Shown here: positions 1 to 8,900 of the stretch, one piece after another
Numbering within the stretch: position 1 is the stretch's first letter
Layout: every line of letters starts with the position of its first letter
Origin: CAYXGZ01 sp964464755
Lineage (GTDB): Bacteria; Planctomycetota; MHYJ01; JACPRB01
Length of the DNA stretch: 64,000 nt
Assembly (NCBI GenBank): GCA_964464755.1
Contig: CAYXGZ010000010.1
Location: 1-64,000 of the forward strand
Reading direction: 5' to 3'
The notes under the pieces: generated by a model
What the model saw: only the letters and a program-made list of their open reading frames with translations
The model's database searches: none
Told to the model about the DNA's origin: nothing
Position numbers and translations under genes: made by a program

Positions 1-2
1 GC

Positions 3-1067
3 TCCCCCAAGTACAACTTCCTCCCCTGCCCCGACGACATCTACGTCAGCCCCTCGCAGATCCGCCGCTTCGGCATGCGCAGCGGCCACCTCATCTCCGG
101 CCAGATCCGGCCCCCGAAGGACGGCGAGAAGTACTTCGCCCTCCTCAAGGTCGAGGCCGTCAACCGGATGAACCCCGAGGAGCTCCAGCACCGCATCGCC
201 TTCGAGAACCTCACCCCGCTGCACCCCGAGGAGCGGATCATCCTCGAGACCGAGCCCGGCGAGCTCTCCATGCGCGTCATGGACCTCATCGCCCCCATGG
301 GCAAGGGCCAGCGCGCCCTCATCGTCGCCCCGCCCCGCACCGGCAAGACCGTCCTGCTCCAGAAGATCGCCAACTCCATCCTCAAGAACCACGCCGAGGT
401 CGACCTCATCGTCCTGCTCATCGACGAGCGCCCCGAGGAGGTCACCGACTTCAAGCGCAACCTCAAGGGCCAGGCGGAGGTCATCGCGAGCTGCTTCGAC
501 GAGCCGCCCTCGCGGCACATCCAGGTCACCGAGATGGTCCTCGACAAGGCCAAGCGCATGGTCGAGTTCAAGCGCGACGTCGTCATCCTCGTCGACTCCA
601 TCACGCGCATGACCCGCGCCTACAACACCGAGGCCCCGCACAGCGGCCGCATCCTCTCGGGCGGCATCGACGCCACGGCCTTCCAGGGCCCCAAGAAGTT
701 CTTCGGCGCGGCCCGCAAGGTCGAGGAGGGCGGGTCGCTGACGATCATCGGCAGCTGCCTCGTGGACACCGGCAGCCGCATGGACGAGGTGATCTTCGAG
801 GAGTTCAAGGGCACCGGCAACAGCGAGCTCCACCTCGTGCGCGACCTCGCCGACCGGCGCATCTACCCCGCGTTCGACCTCACGCGCTCCGGCACCCGCA
901 AGGAGGAGAAGCTCCTCCACTCCGAGGAGCTCAAGTTCGTCTACCGCCTCCGCAAGGTCCTCGCCGAGATGAAGGTCGTCGAGGCGATGGAGACGCTCAT
1001 CGAGCGCATGAAGAAGACGAAGTCGAACGCCGAGTTCCTGATGAGCCTCGCGAAGATCGAGGTCTAG
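3..1067 (+). CDS. rho: Transcription termination factor Rho (5' end cut off by window edge)
   Basis: Rho is the hexameric RNA-dependent ATPase/translocase that ends transcription and exposes untranslated RNA. The frame is already open at base 3, so the N-terminal part of the RNA-binding domain lies outside the window; about 354 residues remain of the usual 400 or more. Visible landmarks are the end of the primary RNA-binding domain (DIYVSPSQIRRFG, SGQIRPPKDGE), the P-loop APPRTGKT near base 330, the Walker B stretch VVILVDSITRMTRAYN, and the Q/R-loop region VDTGSRMDEVIFEEFKGTGN. An internal ATG at base 75 exists, but the upstream residues are clearly Rho, so it is not the start. The gene converges on a HEAT-like lipoprotein with one base between their stop codons. 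Confidence 0.97.
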   Translation, partial: SPKYNFLPCPDDIYVSPSQIRRFGMRSGHLISGQIRPPKDGEKYFALLKVEAVNRMNPEELQHRIAFENLTPLHPEERIILETEPGELSMRVMDLIAPMGKGQRALIVAPPRTGKTVLLQKIANSILKNHAEVDLIVLLIDERPEEVTDFKRNLKGQAEVIASCFDEPPSRHIQVTEMVLDKAKRMVEFKRDVVILVDSITRMTRAYNTEAPHSGRILSGGIDATAFQGPKKFFGAARKVEEGGSLTIIGSCLVDTGSRMDEVIFEEFKGTGNSELHLVRDLADRRIYPAFDLTRSGTRKEEKLLHSEELKFVYRLRKVLAEMKVVEAMETLIERMKKTKSNAEFLMSLAKIEV

Positions 1068-1068
1068 G

Positions 1069-2112
1069 CTACTTCGGGGGGACCGGCGTCCCCGCGGCCC
1101 GGGCCTTCTCGTCGAGGACGTAGCGCCCGGCCGCCGCGTCGTAGGCGAGGTACCGCTCGTTCTCCGCCCACCAGGCCTTCAGCGTCTCCTTGGCCCGCCG
1201 CCCCGGCTCCGCGTCCGGCGCGTCCTCGAAGCGGTCGCGCGGCGAGACGTAGCCGAAGTCCCGGCCCAGGAGCCGCTCCAGAAGGTGGAACTCCGGCTCG
1301 GGGTCGGACTCGTCGAGCGCCGCCGCCACGATCCGCCCGACGACCGCCCGGTCGCCCAGGTCGAGCGGCCCGCCCTGGCCCAGCGCCAGCGCCTCCGCGA
1401 TCCACTGCGCCCGCGTCCCGCCGGCGTGGTCCAGCCACCAGGCCCGCCAGTTCGGCGGCGTCATTCGGCCCGCCAGCAGCGCCAGCTCCGCCGACGCGGA
1501 CGACTCGATCGGGCGGCGGCCCGACGTCGCGCAGGAGAGCAGGAACTCGACCGCCTCCCGCCGACCCCGCCGCGCCGCCCGGCCCACGTAGCGGATCGCC
1601 TCGTCCCGCGCCGGGCTCGACTCGAGCGCCGCCGTCTTCCCGATCAGCCTCGTCAGCGCCTCGAGCGACTCCGACTCCCCCATCCGCCCCGCGGCGCGGA
1701 CCATGCCGGGCGTCACCTCGGCCATCGTCGCCAGGCCCGCGTTGAGCAGGAACAGCGTCTCGCCGTCGGCGTCCGCGAAGCCCGGGGCCAGTTCGAGCAG
1801 GGAGGCCGCGTGCGCCGGCTTGGCCTCCCGCACCGCGGCGGCCCACGCCGTCCGCGCGAAGACGAGCCCGGTCCTCCCGTGGATCCGGGCCAGCACCTTC
1901 GCCGCCGCCACGCGGCGCCACGGCTTCGGATCTCCGCGCAGCACCGCCACGAGCGCCGGGACCGCCGGCTCCCCGAGCTCCGAGAGCCGCACCATCGCCG
2001 GGCCGTCGAGCTCCTCGGCGAGCCGCCGGATCTCCCGCTCCTCGTCCGTGCCGGGAGCCGCCGGCGCGGGGGCGCAGCCCGCGAGCAGGAGCAACAGCGC
2101 GACGTATCTCAT
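1069..2112 (-). CDS. HEAT-repeat-like lipoprotein
   Basis: Predicted lipoprotein of 347 residues. The ATG at 2112 is followed by a short hydrophobic leader and a lipobox (LLAGC, Cys13). The mature part is rich in alpha-helical, Ala/Leu/Arg-rich segments such as LGEPAVPALVAVLRGDPKPWRRVAAAKVLARI, written here only to its first 20 residues LGEPAVPALVAVLRGDPKPW, which resembles a HEAT/armadillo repeat. The frame stays open well upstream of the ATG, but only the shorter form has a leader peptide. The start overlaps the stop of thpR by 4 bp (ATGA), so the two are probably co-transcribed. A protein-protein scaffold role is inferred from the fold only; no enzymatic motif is seen. Confidence 0.75.
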   Translation of the reverse strand: MRYVALLLLLAGCAPAPAAPGTDEEREIRRLAEELDGPAMVRLSELGEPAVPALVAVLRGDPKPWRRVAAAKVLARIHGRTGLVFARTAWAAAVREAKPAHAASLLELAPGFADADGETLFLLNAGLATMAEVTPGMVRAAGRMGESESLEALTRLIGKTAALESSPARDEAIRYVGRAARRGRREAVEFLLSCATSGRRPIESSASAELALLAGRMTPPNWRAWWLDHAGGTRAQWIAEALALGQGGPLDLGDRAVVGRIVAAALDESDPEPEFHLLERLLGRDFGYVSPRDRFEDAPDAEPGRRAKETLKAWWAENERYLAYDAAAGRYVLDEKARAAGTPVPPK

Positions 2113-2645
2113 CGAGGGCCCCCGAACGGGTAGTCCCGCACGACCTCGTAGCTCGTGCCGCCCTGCTCCCGGCGCGTCCGGACGAGCGACATCGACGAGA
2201 GGGTCCACGCACCGAGGACGCGCCCCGCGAGCCCTTCCATGCGCTTCCGCAGTTCGCCGAGCCCGCGCTTCGAGCGGATCCGCCCGATCGTGACGTGGGC
2301 CTGGAAGGGCCGGCGCTCCGGCTTGACGCCGATCCGCGTCCCCGCCGCCTCGGCCGCGGCCGCCGCGGCGCGGAGCCCGGCGAGGTCGCCGCGCAGCCCG
2401 ACCCAGACGATCCGTCCGTCGAACTCGGAGACGCCCGCGAGCTCGACCTTCACCGGCGCGAGCTTCGCGAGATCCGGGCGGGGATCCGAGCGGTCCGGAA
2501 TCTCGCCGAGGAACTTCAGCGTGAGGTGCAGCTGGTCCGGCCGGATCCACGACACGTCGGCCCCGACGGTCATGAGGACGTCCTGGATCTCGCGCAGCGC
2601 CGTGCGGCGCTCCGACGGAACGAATACCCCGAGAAAGGCCCGCAT
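2109..2645 (-). CDS. thpR: RNA 2',3'-cyclic phosphodiesterase (2H phosphoesterase family)
   Basis: The LigT/ThpR family opens 2',3'-cyclic phosphates on RNA ends and can ligate tRNA halves in vitro. The protein has 178 residues, the usual size. Both catalytic HxTx motifs are present: HLTL at residues 40-43 within LHLTLKFLGE, and HVTI at 117-120 within AHVTIGRIR. The start at 2645 gives the family's typical N-terminus (MRAFLGVFVP). It is the first gene of a two-gene unit with the HEAT-like lipoprotein and is divergent from queC, with about 30 bp between them. Confidence 0.92.
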   Translation of the reverse strand: MRAFLGVFVPSERRTALREIQDVLMTVGADVSWIRPDQLHLTLKFLGEIPDRSDPRPDLAKLAPVKVELAGVSEFDGRIVWVGLRGDLAGLRAAAAAAEAAGTRIGVKPERRPFQAHVTIGRIRSKRGLGELRKRMEGLAGRVLGAWTLSSMSLVRTRREQGGTSYEVVRDYPFGGPR

Positions 2646-2661
2646 CCCGGGATGATACCGA

Positions 2662-2667
2662 TATAAT
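2662..2667 (+). promoter_or_regulatory. -10 box of queC, leaderless type
   Basis: A perfect TATAAT lies 8 nt before the queC ATG. A start site 7-8 nt downstream of the box would fall on the ATG itself. No Shine-Dalgarno sequence and no convincing -35 box are visible. Confidence 0.7.
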
Positions 2668-2675
2668 CCCGCGCC

Positions 2676-3302
2676 ATGAAGGCGGTTGCGCTTCTCAGCG
2701 GGGGCCTCGACTCGACGGTCGCCTTCGCGATGACCGCCCGGAGCTGCCTCCTGGCCATCACGGCCGACTACGGGCAGCGCGCCGCGGCCCGCGAAATCGC
2801 GGCGGCCCGGCGGACCGCGAGGCGGCACGGCGTCCCCCACCGCGTCGTCCGGCTCCCCTGGCTCGGCGGCGGCGCCCTCACCGAGCGGACCACGCGGCTC
2901 CCCGCGCCCGACCTCGACGACGCCCGCGCGACCCGCCGCTCGGCGGCCGCGGTCTGGGTCCCGAACCGCAACGGCGTGCTCCTCGCCGTCGCCGCCTCCT
3001 ACGCCGAGCGCCTCGGCGCCGGCGCGGTCGTCGTCGGCTTCAACCGCGAGGAGGCCGCGACCTTCCCGGACAATTCCCGCGCCTTCCTCGCCGCGGCCAC
3101 CCGGGCCCTGGCCTACTCGACCGCGAACGCCGTCCGGGTCCTCAGCCCCACGGCGGCCTGGGACAAGGCGCGCATCGTGCGCGAGGCGCGGAGGCGGCGC
3201 ATCCCGCTCGACTCGATCTGGCCCTGCTACGAGGGGGGCCGGACCTGGTGCGGACGCTGCGAGTCCTGCCTCCGGGCGCTCCGGGCCGGGGTGCGGCCGT
3301 GA
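2676..3302 (+). CDS. queC: 7-cyano-7-deazaguanine (preQ0) synthase
   Basis: QueC makes preQ0 from 7-carboxy-7-deazaguanine with ATP and ammonia in queuosine biosynthesis. The protein has 208 residues. It shows the ATP-pyrophosphatase PP-loop SGGLDST (residues 8-14), the substrate-side stretch GFNREEAATFPDNS, and the C-terminal zinc cluster (WPCYEGG, then WCGRCESC). The GFNREEAATFPDN variant resembles the archaeal-type QueC branch more than the E. coli type. It overlaps queE by 4 bp (GTGA), so the two are translationally coupled. A second, diverged QueC-like gene lies at 44444. Confidence 0.93.
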   Translation: MKAVALLSGGLDSTVAFAMTARSCLLAITADYGQRAAAREIAAARRTARRHGVPHRVVRLPWLGGGALTERTTRLPAPDLDDARATRRSAAAVWVPNRNGVLLAVAASYAERLGAGAVVVGFNREEAATFPDNSRAFLAAATRALAYSTANAVRVLSPTAAWDKARIVREARRRRIPLDSIWPCYEGGRTWCGRCESCLRALRAGVRP

Positions 3303-4048
3303 CGACGGGCCGCCTCCTCGAGGTCTTCCGCTCCTTCCAGGGCGAGGGCCCGTTCGCGGGGGCGCGGCAGGCCTTCGTCCGCCTCGCGGGCTGCCACCTC
3401 CGCTGCAGCTACTGCGACACGCCCGAGTCCTGGGAGGCCACGGCGAGCTGGCGCGTCGAGAGGACCCCCGGCGCCCGCGACTTCGAGTTCCGCGACAATC
3501 CCGTCGAGCCCGCCGCCGTGCTCGATATCCTCCGCGACTGGGCCGGGCGCGAGCGGCTGCACTCCGTGTCCTTCACCGGCGGCGAGCCCGTCCTCCAGGC
3601 CGAGTTCCTGCGCGAGCTCGCGGCGGGGACCCGGGCCCTCGGCCTGCGGACCTACCTCGACACGAGCGGCACGCTCGCCGACCGGCTCGCGATCGTGGCG
3701 CCGGAGATCGACATCTTCGCCTTCGACGTGAAGCTGCCGTCGTGCCCCGGCGTCCGCATGGACTGGGACGACACGGCGCGGGCGCTCGCGCTGGCCCGGG
3801 GACGGGAGGCCTTCGCGAAGATCGTCGTGATGGACGACTCCGACCCGGCGGAGGTCCGCCGCGCGGCCCGGCTCGTGCGCCAGGCGGATCCGTCCTTCCT
3901 CGTCGTGCTGCAGCCGGTCACCCCGGTCTCGGAGGCGACGAGGCCCCCGTCGGGATCGGCGATCGCCGCCTTCCGCCGGGCCTGCCTCGAGGAGGGCGCG
4001 GACCCCGTCGTCCTGCCCCAGCTGCACAAGCTGGCGGGCTGGTTGTAG
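3299..4048 (+). CDS. queE: 7-carboxy-7-deazaguanine synthase (radical SAM)
   Basis: QueE is the radical SAM enzyme that contracts 6-carboxytetrahydropterin to 7-carboxy-7-deazaguanine. With the GTG start at 3299 (overlapping the queC stop) the protein has 249 residues and begins VTTGRLLEVFRSFQGEG, the typical family start. The [4Fe-4S] motif CX3CX2C is Cys32, Cys36 and Cys39 (GCHLRCSYCDTPES), and FTGGEPVLQ is the SAM-binding GGE motif. An upstream in-frame ATG at 3248 would add residues overlapping queC and is less likely. QueD and the later queuosine genes are not in this window. Confidence 0.93.
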   Translation: MTTGRLLEVFRSFQGEGPFAGARQAFVRLAGCHLRCSYCDTPESWEATASWRVERTPGARDFEFRDNPVEPAAVLDILRDWAGRERLHSVSFTGGEPVLQAEFLRELAAGTRALGLRTYLDTSGTLADRLAIVAPEIDIFAFDVKLPSCPGVRMDWDDTARALALARGREAFAKIVVMDDSDPAEVRRAARLVRQADPSFLVVLQPVTPVSEATRPPSGSAIAAFRRACLEEGADPVVLPQLHKLAGWL

Positions 4049-4101
4049 GTCAAGGACGGGGCCCGGAGCGCCGATATACCCGTGGCAGGGGTGCCGGAGT
4101 T

Positions 4102-4398
4102 GTGCGGAAAGGCTGGGTCCGCGTGCAGGTTCACACTCCGGTGAGCGACTGGATCGCGGCGTCGTGGCCGATGGCGGCCGTGGCGGGCGCGCTCCTCTGC
4201 GTCTACGCGCTCCACCTCCACAGCGCCTGGGCCGCCGCGCGCGGCCGGGCGGACGCCTACTCCAGCCGCCGCCGCCGCCTCCTCGGCCTCGAGCGCCGGC
4301 TCCGCCCCGGCCAGCCCCCGACCCCCACCCTCCGCGCGCTGCGGGCCGCCCTCGACCGCGAGCGGGCGCGCCTCGTCGACGAGGGGATCCTCCGCTAG
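4102..4398 (+). CDS. Small single-pass membrane protein, unknown function
   Basis: I do not recognise this family. With GTG at 4102 it has 98 residues (85 with the in-frame GTG at 4141). One hydrophobic segment (WPMAAVAGALLCVYALHLHS) is followed by an Arg-rich helical tail that looks like a short coiled coil (RRRRLLGLERRLRPGQ, then ALRAALDRERARLVDEGILR). A TATACC sequence at 4075-4080 could be its -10 box. It converges on rpiB and overlaps it by 4 bp at the stop codons. The start is uncertain because no well-spaced ribosome site is visible. Confidence 0.55.
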   Translation: MRKGWVRVQVHTPVSDWIAASWPMAAVAGALLCVYALHLHSAWAAARGRADAYSSRRRRLLGLERRLRPGQPPTPTLRALRAALDRERARLVDEGILR

Positions 4399-4868
4399 TC
4401 GTCGTCCCCGCCGTCCGCCGCCGCCGCCGCCCCGCCCTCGAGCCGCGCGATCTTCCCCACCCGCCCCGCGTGCCGCCCCCCCTCGAACGCCGTCGCGAGG
4501 AAGATCCGGGCGAGCGTCTCCATCCGCTCGGCCGGCAGCACCCTCGCGCCGAGGCAGAGCACGTTCGCGTCGTTGTGCTTGCGGCTCATCTCGGCGGTCA
4601 TCTCGTCGTGCACGAGCGCCGCCCGGATCCCCTTCACCTTGTTCGCGGCGATGCACATCCCGATGCCCGTGCCGCAGATCAGGATCCCCCGCTCCGCCTC
4701 CTCGTCCATGAGCGTCCGACCGACCTGGGCCGCGAAGTCCGGGTAGTCGACGCTCTCCGTCCCGTCGGTGCCGACGTCGGTCACGGAGTGGCCCCACTTC
4801 CGCAGGGCCGCCGAGAGCCGGGCCTTCGCCTCGACCCCGGCGTGGTCCGACCCGATGACGATCTTCAT
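4395..4868 (-). CDS. rpiB: Ribose-5-phosphate isomerase B
   Basis: RpiB/LacAB family sugar-phosphate isomerase interconverting ribose-5-P and ribulose-5-P; 157 residues. Diagnostic parts are the N-terminal MKIVIGSDHAGVEAKA, the catalytic loop CGTGIGMCIAANKVKGIRAA and HDEMTAEMSRKHNDANVLCLG. The C-terminus ends in a short Ala/Asp tail that the family does not need. Its ATG overlaps the stop of the upstream TsaC-YwlE fusion gene by 4 bp. The order Sua5, YwlE-type phosphatase, RpiB matches the ywlC-ywlE-ywlF order of Bacillus. Confidence 0.95.
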   Translation of the reverse strand: MKIVIGSDHAGVEAKARLSAALRKWGHSVTDVGTDGTESVDYPDFAAQVGRTLMDEEAERGILICGTGIGMCIAANKVKGIRAALVHDEMTAEMSRKHNDANVLCLGARVLPAERMETLARIFLATAFEGGRHAGRVGKIARLEGGAAAAADGGDDD

Positions 4869-5932
4869 GCGAGCTCCTTGATGCGTTGTTCCACGGCCGA
4901 CTCGATCGCGCGCGCGCAGGCCCGGTACGCCTCGGGCCCGCCGCCGATGGGATCCTCGATGTCGCGCCCCCCCGGATCCAGCAGGTGCACGGCGTCCCCG
5001 CACTCGGGCAGGAGGTCGAGGATGGCCTGGCGGTGCCGCCGCGTCATCGCGTAGACGACGTCGGCATCCTGCACCATGCCGATGGTGAGGGCCCGGGATT
5101 TGTGCCAATCCCCGTCGAGGCCCCGGGCGAACAACTCCGCTTGGGCCTCCGGGGTGGCGGGCGCCCCGTCGACGGCTCCCGTCCCGGCGCTGTGGATGAT
5201 CCAGCCCCGCTTCGCCAGGTCCATGTAGTGGACGCCGAGCTTCTTCGCCAGCGCGGCCTTGAAGAACCCCTCGGCCATCGGGCTGCGGCAGGTGTTCCCC
5301 GAGCAGACGAAGAGCACCGACGTGTAGCCGAGAACCTCGATGCGGGCGCGGTCCACGGCTCCTTCGCGGAGGATCTCCGGAGTGCGCCCCGTCACGCGGA
5401 CGACGGTGGACGCGATGCCGTGCTTCGTGGGCCCGGCGTCCACGACCGCTTCGATCGCGCCGCCGAAACGCTCCAGCACCCCGGCCGCGTCGGTGGCGGG
5501 CGCCTCCCCCGAGCGGTTCGCGCTGGGGATGCCGGCCCGGACCCCCGCGAGGCGCAGCAATTCGGCGCAGGCCTTGTGCGCGGGGAACCGGAGGCCGACG
5601 TCGCCGCCGGCGCGCCCCGGGAACACCAGGGTCACCGGGCCCGGGAGGAACATGGCCAGGAGCCGCCGGCCCAGGCCGTTGGGCGGGATGCGGGCGTAGC
5701 GCTCCGCGGCGTCGAGCGAGCCGACGTGCACCGTGATGCGCTTGTCCGCCGGGCTCCCGCGCAGCGCGAGCAGCTTCGCCTCCGCGCCGGGGTGGTCGAG
5801 GTTCACCGCGAGCCCGTAGACCGTCTCCGTCGGGACGGCGACGACGCCCCCCGCGCGGAGGAGGTCGGCGGCGGGACGCAGCGCGGCGGGGTCGGGCCGG
5901 TCGGGATCCACGCGGACCACGAGGGTGTCCAC
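4865..5932 (-). CDS. Fusion: threonylcarbamoyl-AMP synthase (TsaC/Sua5) + YwlE-type low-Mr protein phosphatase
   Basis: One 355-residue chain with two enzymes. Residues 1-200 are a YrdC/Sua5 domain that makes threonylcarbamoyl-AMP for the t6A37 tRNA modification (VPTETVYGLAVN, KRITVHV, FLPGPVTLVF, GIPSANRSG). Residues 204-355 are a low-molecular-weight phosphatase with the P-loop CSGNTCRSP (Cys210 to Arg216, CX5R) and the general-acid Asp327 in DIEDP. The Thr in GNTCRS matches the arginine-phosphatase YwlE rather than the Ile usual in tyrosine phosphatases. There is no stop, frameshift or internal start at the junction. It overlaps rpiB by 4 bp. TsaB, TsaD, TsaE and McsB are not in the window. 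Confidence 0.9.
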   Translation of the reverse strand: MDTLVVRVDPDRPDPAALRPAADLLRAGGVVAVPTETVYGLAVNLDHPGAEAKLLALRGSPADKRITVHVGSLDAAERYARIPPNGLGRRLLAMFLPGPVTLVFPGRAGGDVGLRFPAHKACAELLRLAGVRAGIPSANRSGEAPATDAAGVLERFGGAIEAVVDAGPTKHGIASTVVRVTGRTPEILREGAVDRARIEVLGYTSVLFVCSGNTCRSPMAEGFFKAALAKKLGVHYMDLAKRGWIIHSAGTGAVDGAPATPEAQAELFARGLDGDWHKSRALTIGMVQDADVVYAMTRRHRQAILDLLPECGDAVHLLDPGGRDIEDPIGGGPEAYRACARAIESAVEQRIKELA

Positions 5933-5964
5933 GGTGCGATTAGATCATCGGGCCGGGGCGCTGC

Positions 5965-8900
5965 CTAGAACTCCTCTTTCTCCTTCGCGTACTTCTCGAT
6001 CAGCGCCTTGAACTCGGCCTTGCCGCGGATCGGGTCGAAGTCGGAGTCGTGGGAGATGTGCTCGAGCCCGTTGTGGTTCTTGTCGAACCCGGGGTGCGGC
6101 CCGCTGGGGTGCTTGCCGAACCCGAGGCGCAGGGCCTCCTCGAGGTGGGCCAGGGCGCGGCCCTCGAACTCCGCGGCCTTCCCGCCGGCGCCCTTCGAGA
6201 GGACGGACCACGTGCAGCCGTGGTTGTAGTGCGCGAGCATGATCTCGGCCCGGACCTGCTCGGCGACCTCGCGCGGCGGGTTCTTCTCGTAGTCCCGGAA
6301 CGCCTCGACGTAGACCTTGTGGATCTCCGGGTAGGACGACGTGTCCGCGGCCCGGCCGATCATCGCCTGGGCCTGGCGCATGAGGCGCAGCCACTCGGGG
6401 CCCGACGCGCGGGCGAGATCCTCGAGGTGGCGGCGGATCTGGGGCTGGGCGGCCGCCGGCGCGACCGCCAGGGCCTTCTCGAAATCCTGCTTGGCGCCCT
6501 CGAAGTCGCGGCCCTCCCGCCGCACCTGGCCCCGGAGCACCCAGCCCGAGTACCACTCCGGCCAGTCCTTCACGAGGCGCTCGATCTCCTGCCGCCCCTC
6601 CTCGGCCCGGCCGCTGCGGAAGAGGACCAGGACCCGGAGGTGGACCGGCTCGGGGTTCGCGGGCTGCAGCGCCTGGAGCCGGCGGATCGCGTCCTCGGCG
6701 CCCGGGAAGTCCTGCATCTCGAACAGCGCCCGGGCCAGCCAGGAGAGCAGCGGCGGATCGTCGGGGCGGATCTTCAGGCCGAGGTCGGCCTCCTTGCGGG
6801 CCAGGTCGAAGCGGCGCTCGTTGAAGTGCTGCGAGGCGGCCGTGCGGAACGACGGGAGGTAGCGGGGCCAGATGTCCCGGCACTTCCGGAGGTCGTCGGT
6901 GACGCCCAGCCAGTCCTTGAGCTGGACCTTCGCCGCGGCGCGCAGGTCGTAGGCGGCGGGGTAGCTCACGAGGATCCGCAGCGCGTCGCTCGCGGACTTC
7001 AGCGCGTCGTCCGGATCCGTGGGCAGGTTGCGGGCGAGCTGGCCGCGGCCCAGGAGCACCAGGGCCAGCGGGTGCCTCGGCAGCCGGCGGACCGCCTCCT
7101 CCGCGGCCGCGTAGGCCGCCGCCCCGGACGTCCCGGTGCGGAGGTGCCGGAGCTGCTCGAGGGCCGACTTGAGCAGGGCCGCCCGGCCGGCCTCGGCCTC
7201 CGTCGTCGGGAACTCGGAGACCCGCCGCGTCGCCGCCTCGAGCTTCTCCTCGGCGATCTCGAGCCACGCGAGCCGCTCCACGGCGTCGGCGTTCCCGCCG
7301 CCCGCGGCCCGCTCCAGGGCCTGGCGGGCGGCCGCCGCGTCGCCGAGCAGGAGGCGCAGCACTCCGAGGCGGACCTGGGCGCCGGCGTCGTCGTCCCGGG
7401 CGAAGGTCTCGACGGCCCGCTCGAGTTCCGGGACCGTGAAGGGCGTGATGCCGTTGGGCGCGGACGCCGAGGCGAGGGGCGAGCGCTGGCGCGCGGCCTG
7501 GTCGAACTCGCGCAGGGCGTCCTCGGCCCGCTTCATCGAGGCGTAGGCGAGCGAGCGCAGGAGGGCGCCCTCGTCGCGCAGCATCCCGGGCGAGCGCTGC
7601 AGGTCGGTCGCCAGGTCGAGCGCCTCCTCGGAGCGGCTGTCCACCAGCGCGAGGACCGCGCGGGACACGAGCCGCTCCTCGACGTCGGCCGGCTTCTCCT
7701 CGCCGGGGGGGACGGATTTCAGGTACTCCCGGAACCCGGCGAGCGCGGCCTCGCGCGCCCGGGTCGCGGCGGCCGACGCGGTCGCGGGGAACGCGAGGAT
7801 CTCGCCGGCGGGACCGGACACGGCCAGCGGGGCGCCCGCGAGGAGCGTCGCCTCCCTCCAGCGCAGGCGCGCGGCCTCGAAGACGATCGGCGGCGCGCCG
7901 GGGAACTCGGCGAGGGCCTTCTCCGCCTCGGCGCCCGCGTCGGTCCACCGCCCCATCGCCGAGAGCATCCGGATGCGCAGGGCCACGGCCTCGGGGTACT
8001 TCGGGTCGGCCGCGAGGCACTCGCCGAGCCGGCGCAGCACGGACTCGGCCGCGGGGCCGAGCTCGACGACGGGGAGCGTGCGGAGGTCGCGCACGAAGCG
8101 CTCCGCCGCGGCCCTCGCGCCGAGGTAGTGCGGCTCCGCCGACTCGCGACGCAGCCGGGCCTGCTTCGCCAGCTCGGCCTGCGTGGAGCGCTCGCGCCAG
8201 CCGCGGAACCACCAGGCGCCGACGCCGCCGGCCGCGAGGAGCAGCAGCAGGGCCGCGACGAGGCCCTTGCGGCGCGAGACGAGCCCGGAGAACGACCCGG
8301 CGCGCTGCGTGCCGCCGGGGCCCTTGATGTGGCGGCGGATCTCGTCGGCGAACGCGGCCGCGGACTCCGGCCGCGCGGCCGGGTCGGGGTCGAGCGCCTT
8401 GAGGCAGGCCTGCTCCAGCGCGACGGGGATCCGCGGGTCGGCCTGGCGGGGCGTCGTCGTCAGGCCCGCGGAGATCTGCTCGCGGAGCTCCGCGGGATCG
8501 CTGGCCGGGAAGGGCCGCTCGCCCGTGAGCACTTCGTAGAGGATCGCGCCGAGCGCGTAGAGGTCGGCCTTCGCGTCGGGCGCCGCGCCCCCGTCGAGCA
8601 GCTCGGGGGCGAGGTAGGCTCCCGCGCCCCGGTCGAGCAGGTCCGACGGGTCGGCCATCCCGAAGTCGGTGATGTGGGGCTGGCCCTGCTTGTCCACGAG
8701 GACCTGCGACGGCGTCAGGCAGCCGTGCAGCACGCCGGAGGTGTGCGCGTAGTCGAGGGCCCGCGCCGCCTTCTCGACGACCTCGAGGCCCTTGCGGCGG
8801 TCCCCGGAGCGGTCGGCGGCCAGCCGGTCGAGCGTGGTCCCCTCGATGAACTCCATCGTGAAGTAGCTGCAGGAGTCGATCGTGCCGACCTCGTGGATCG

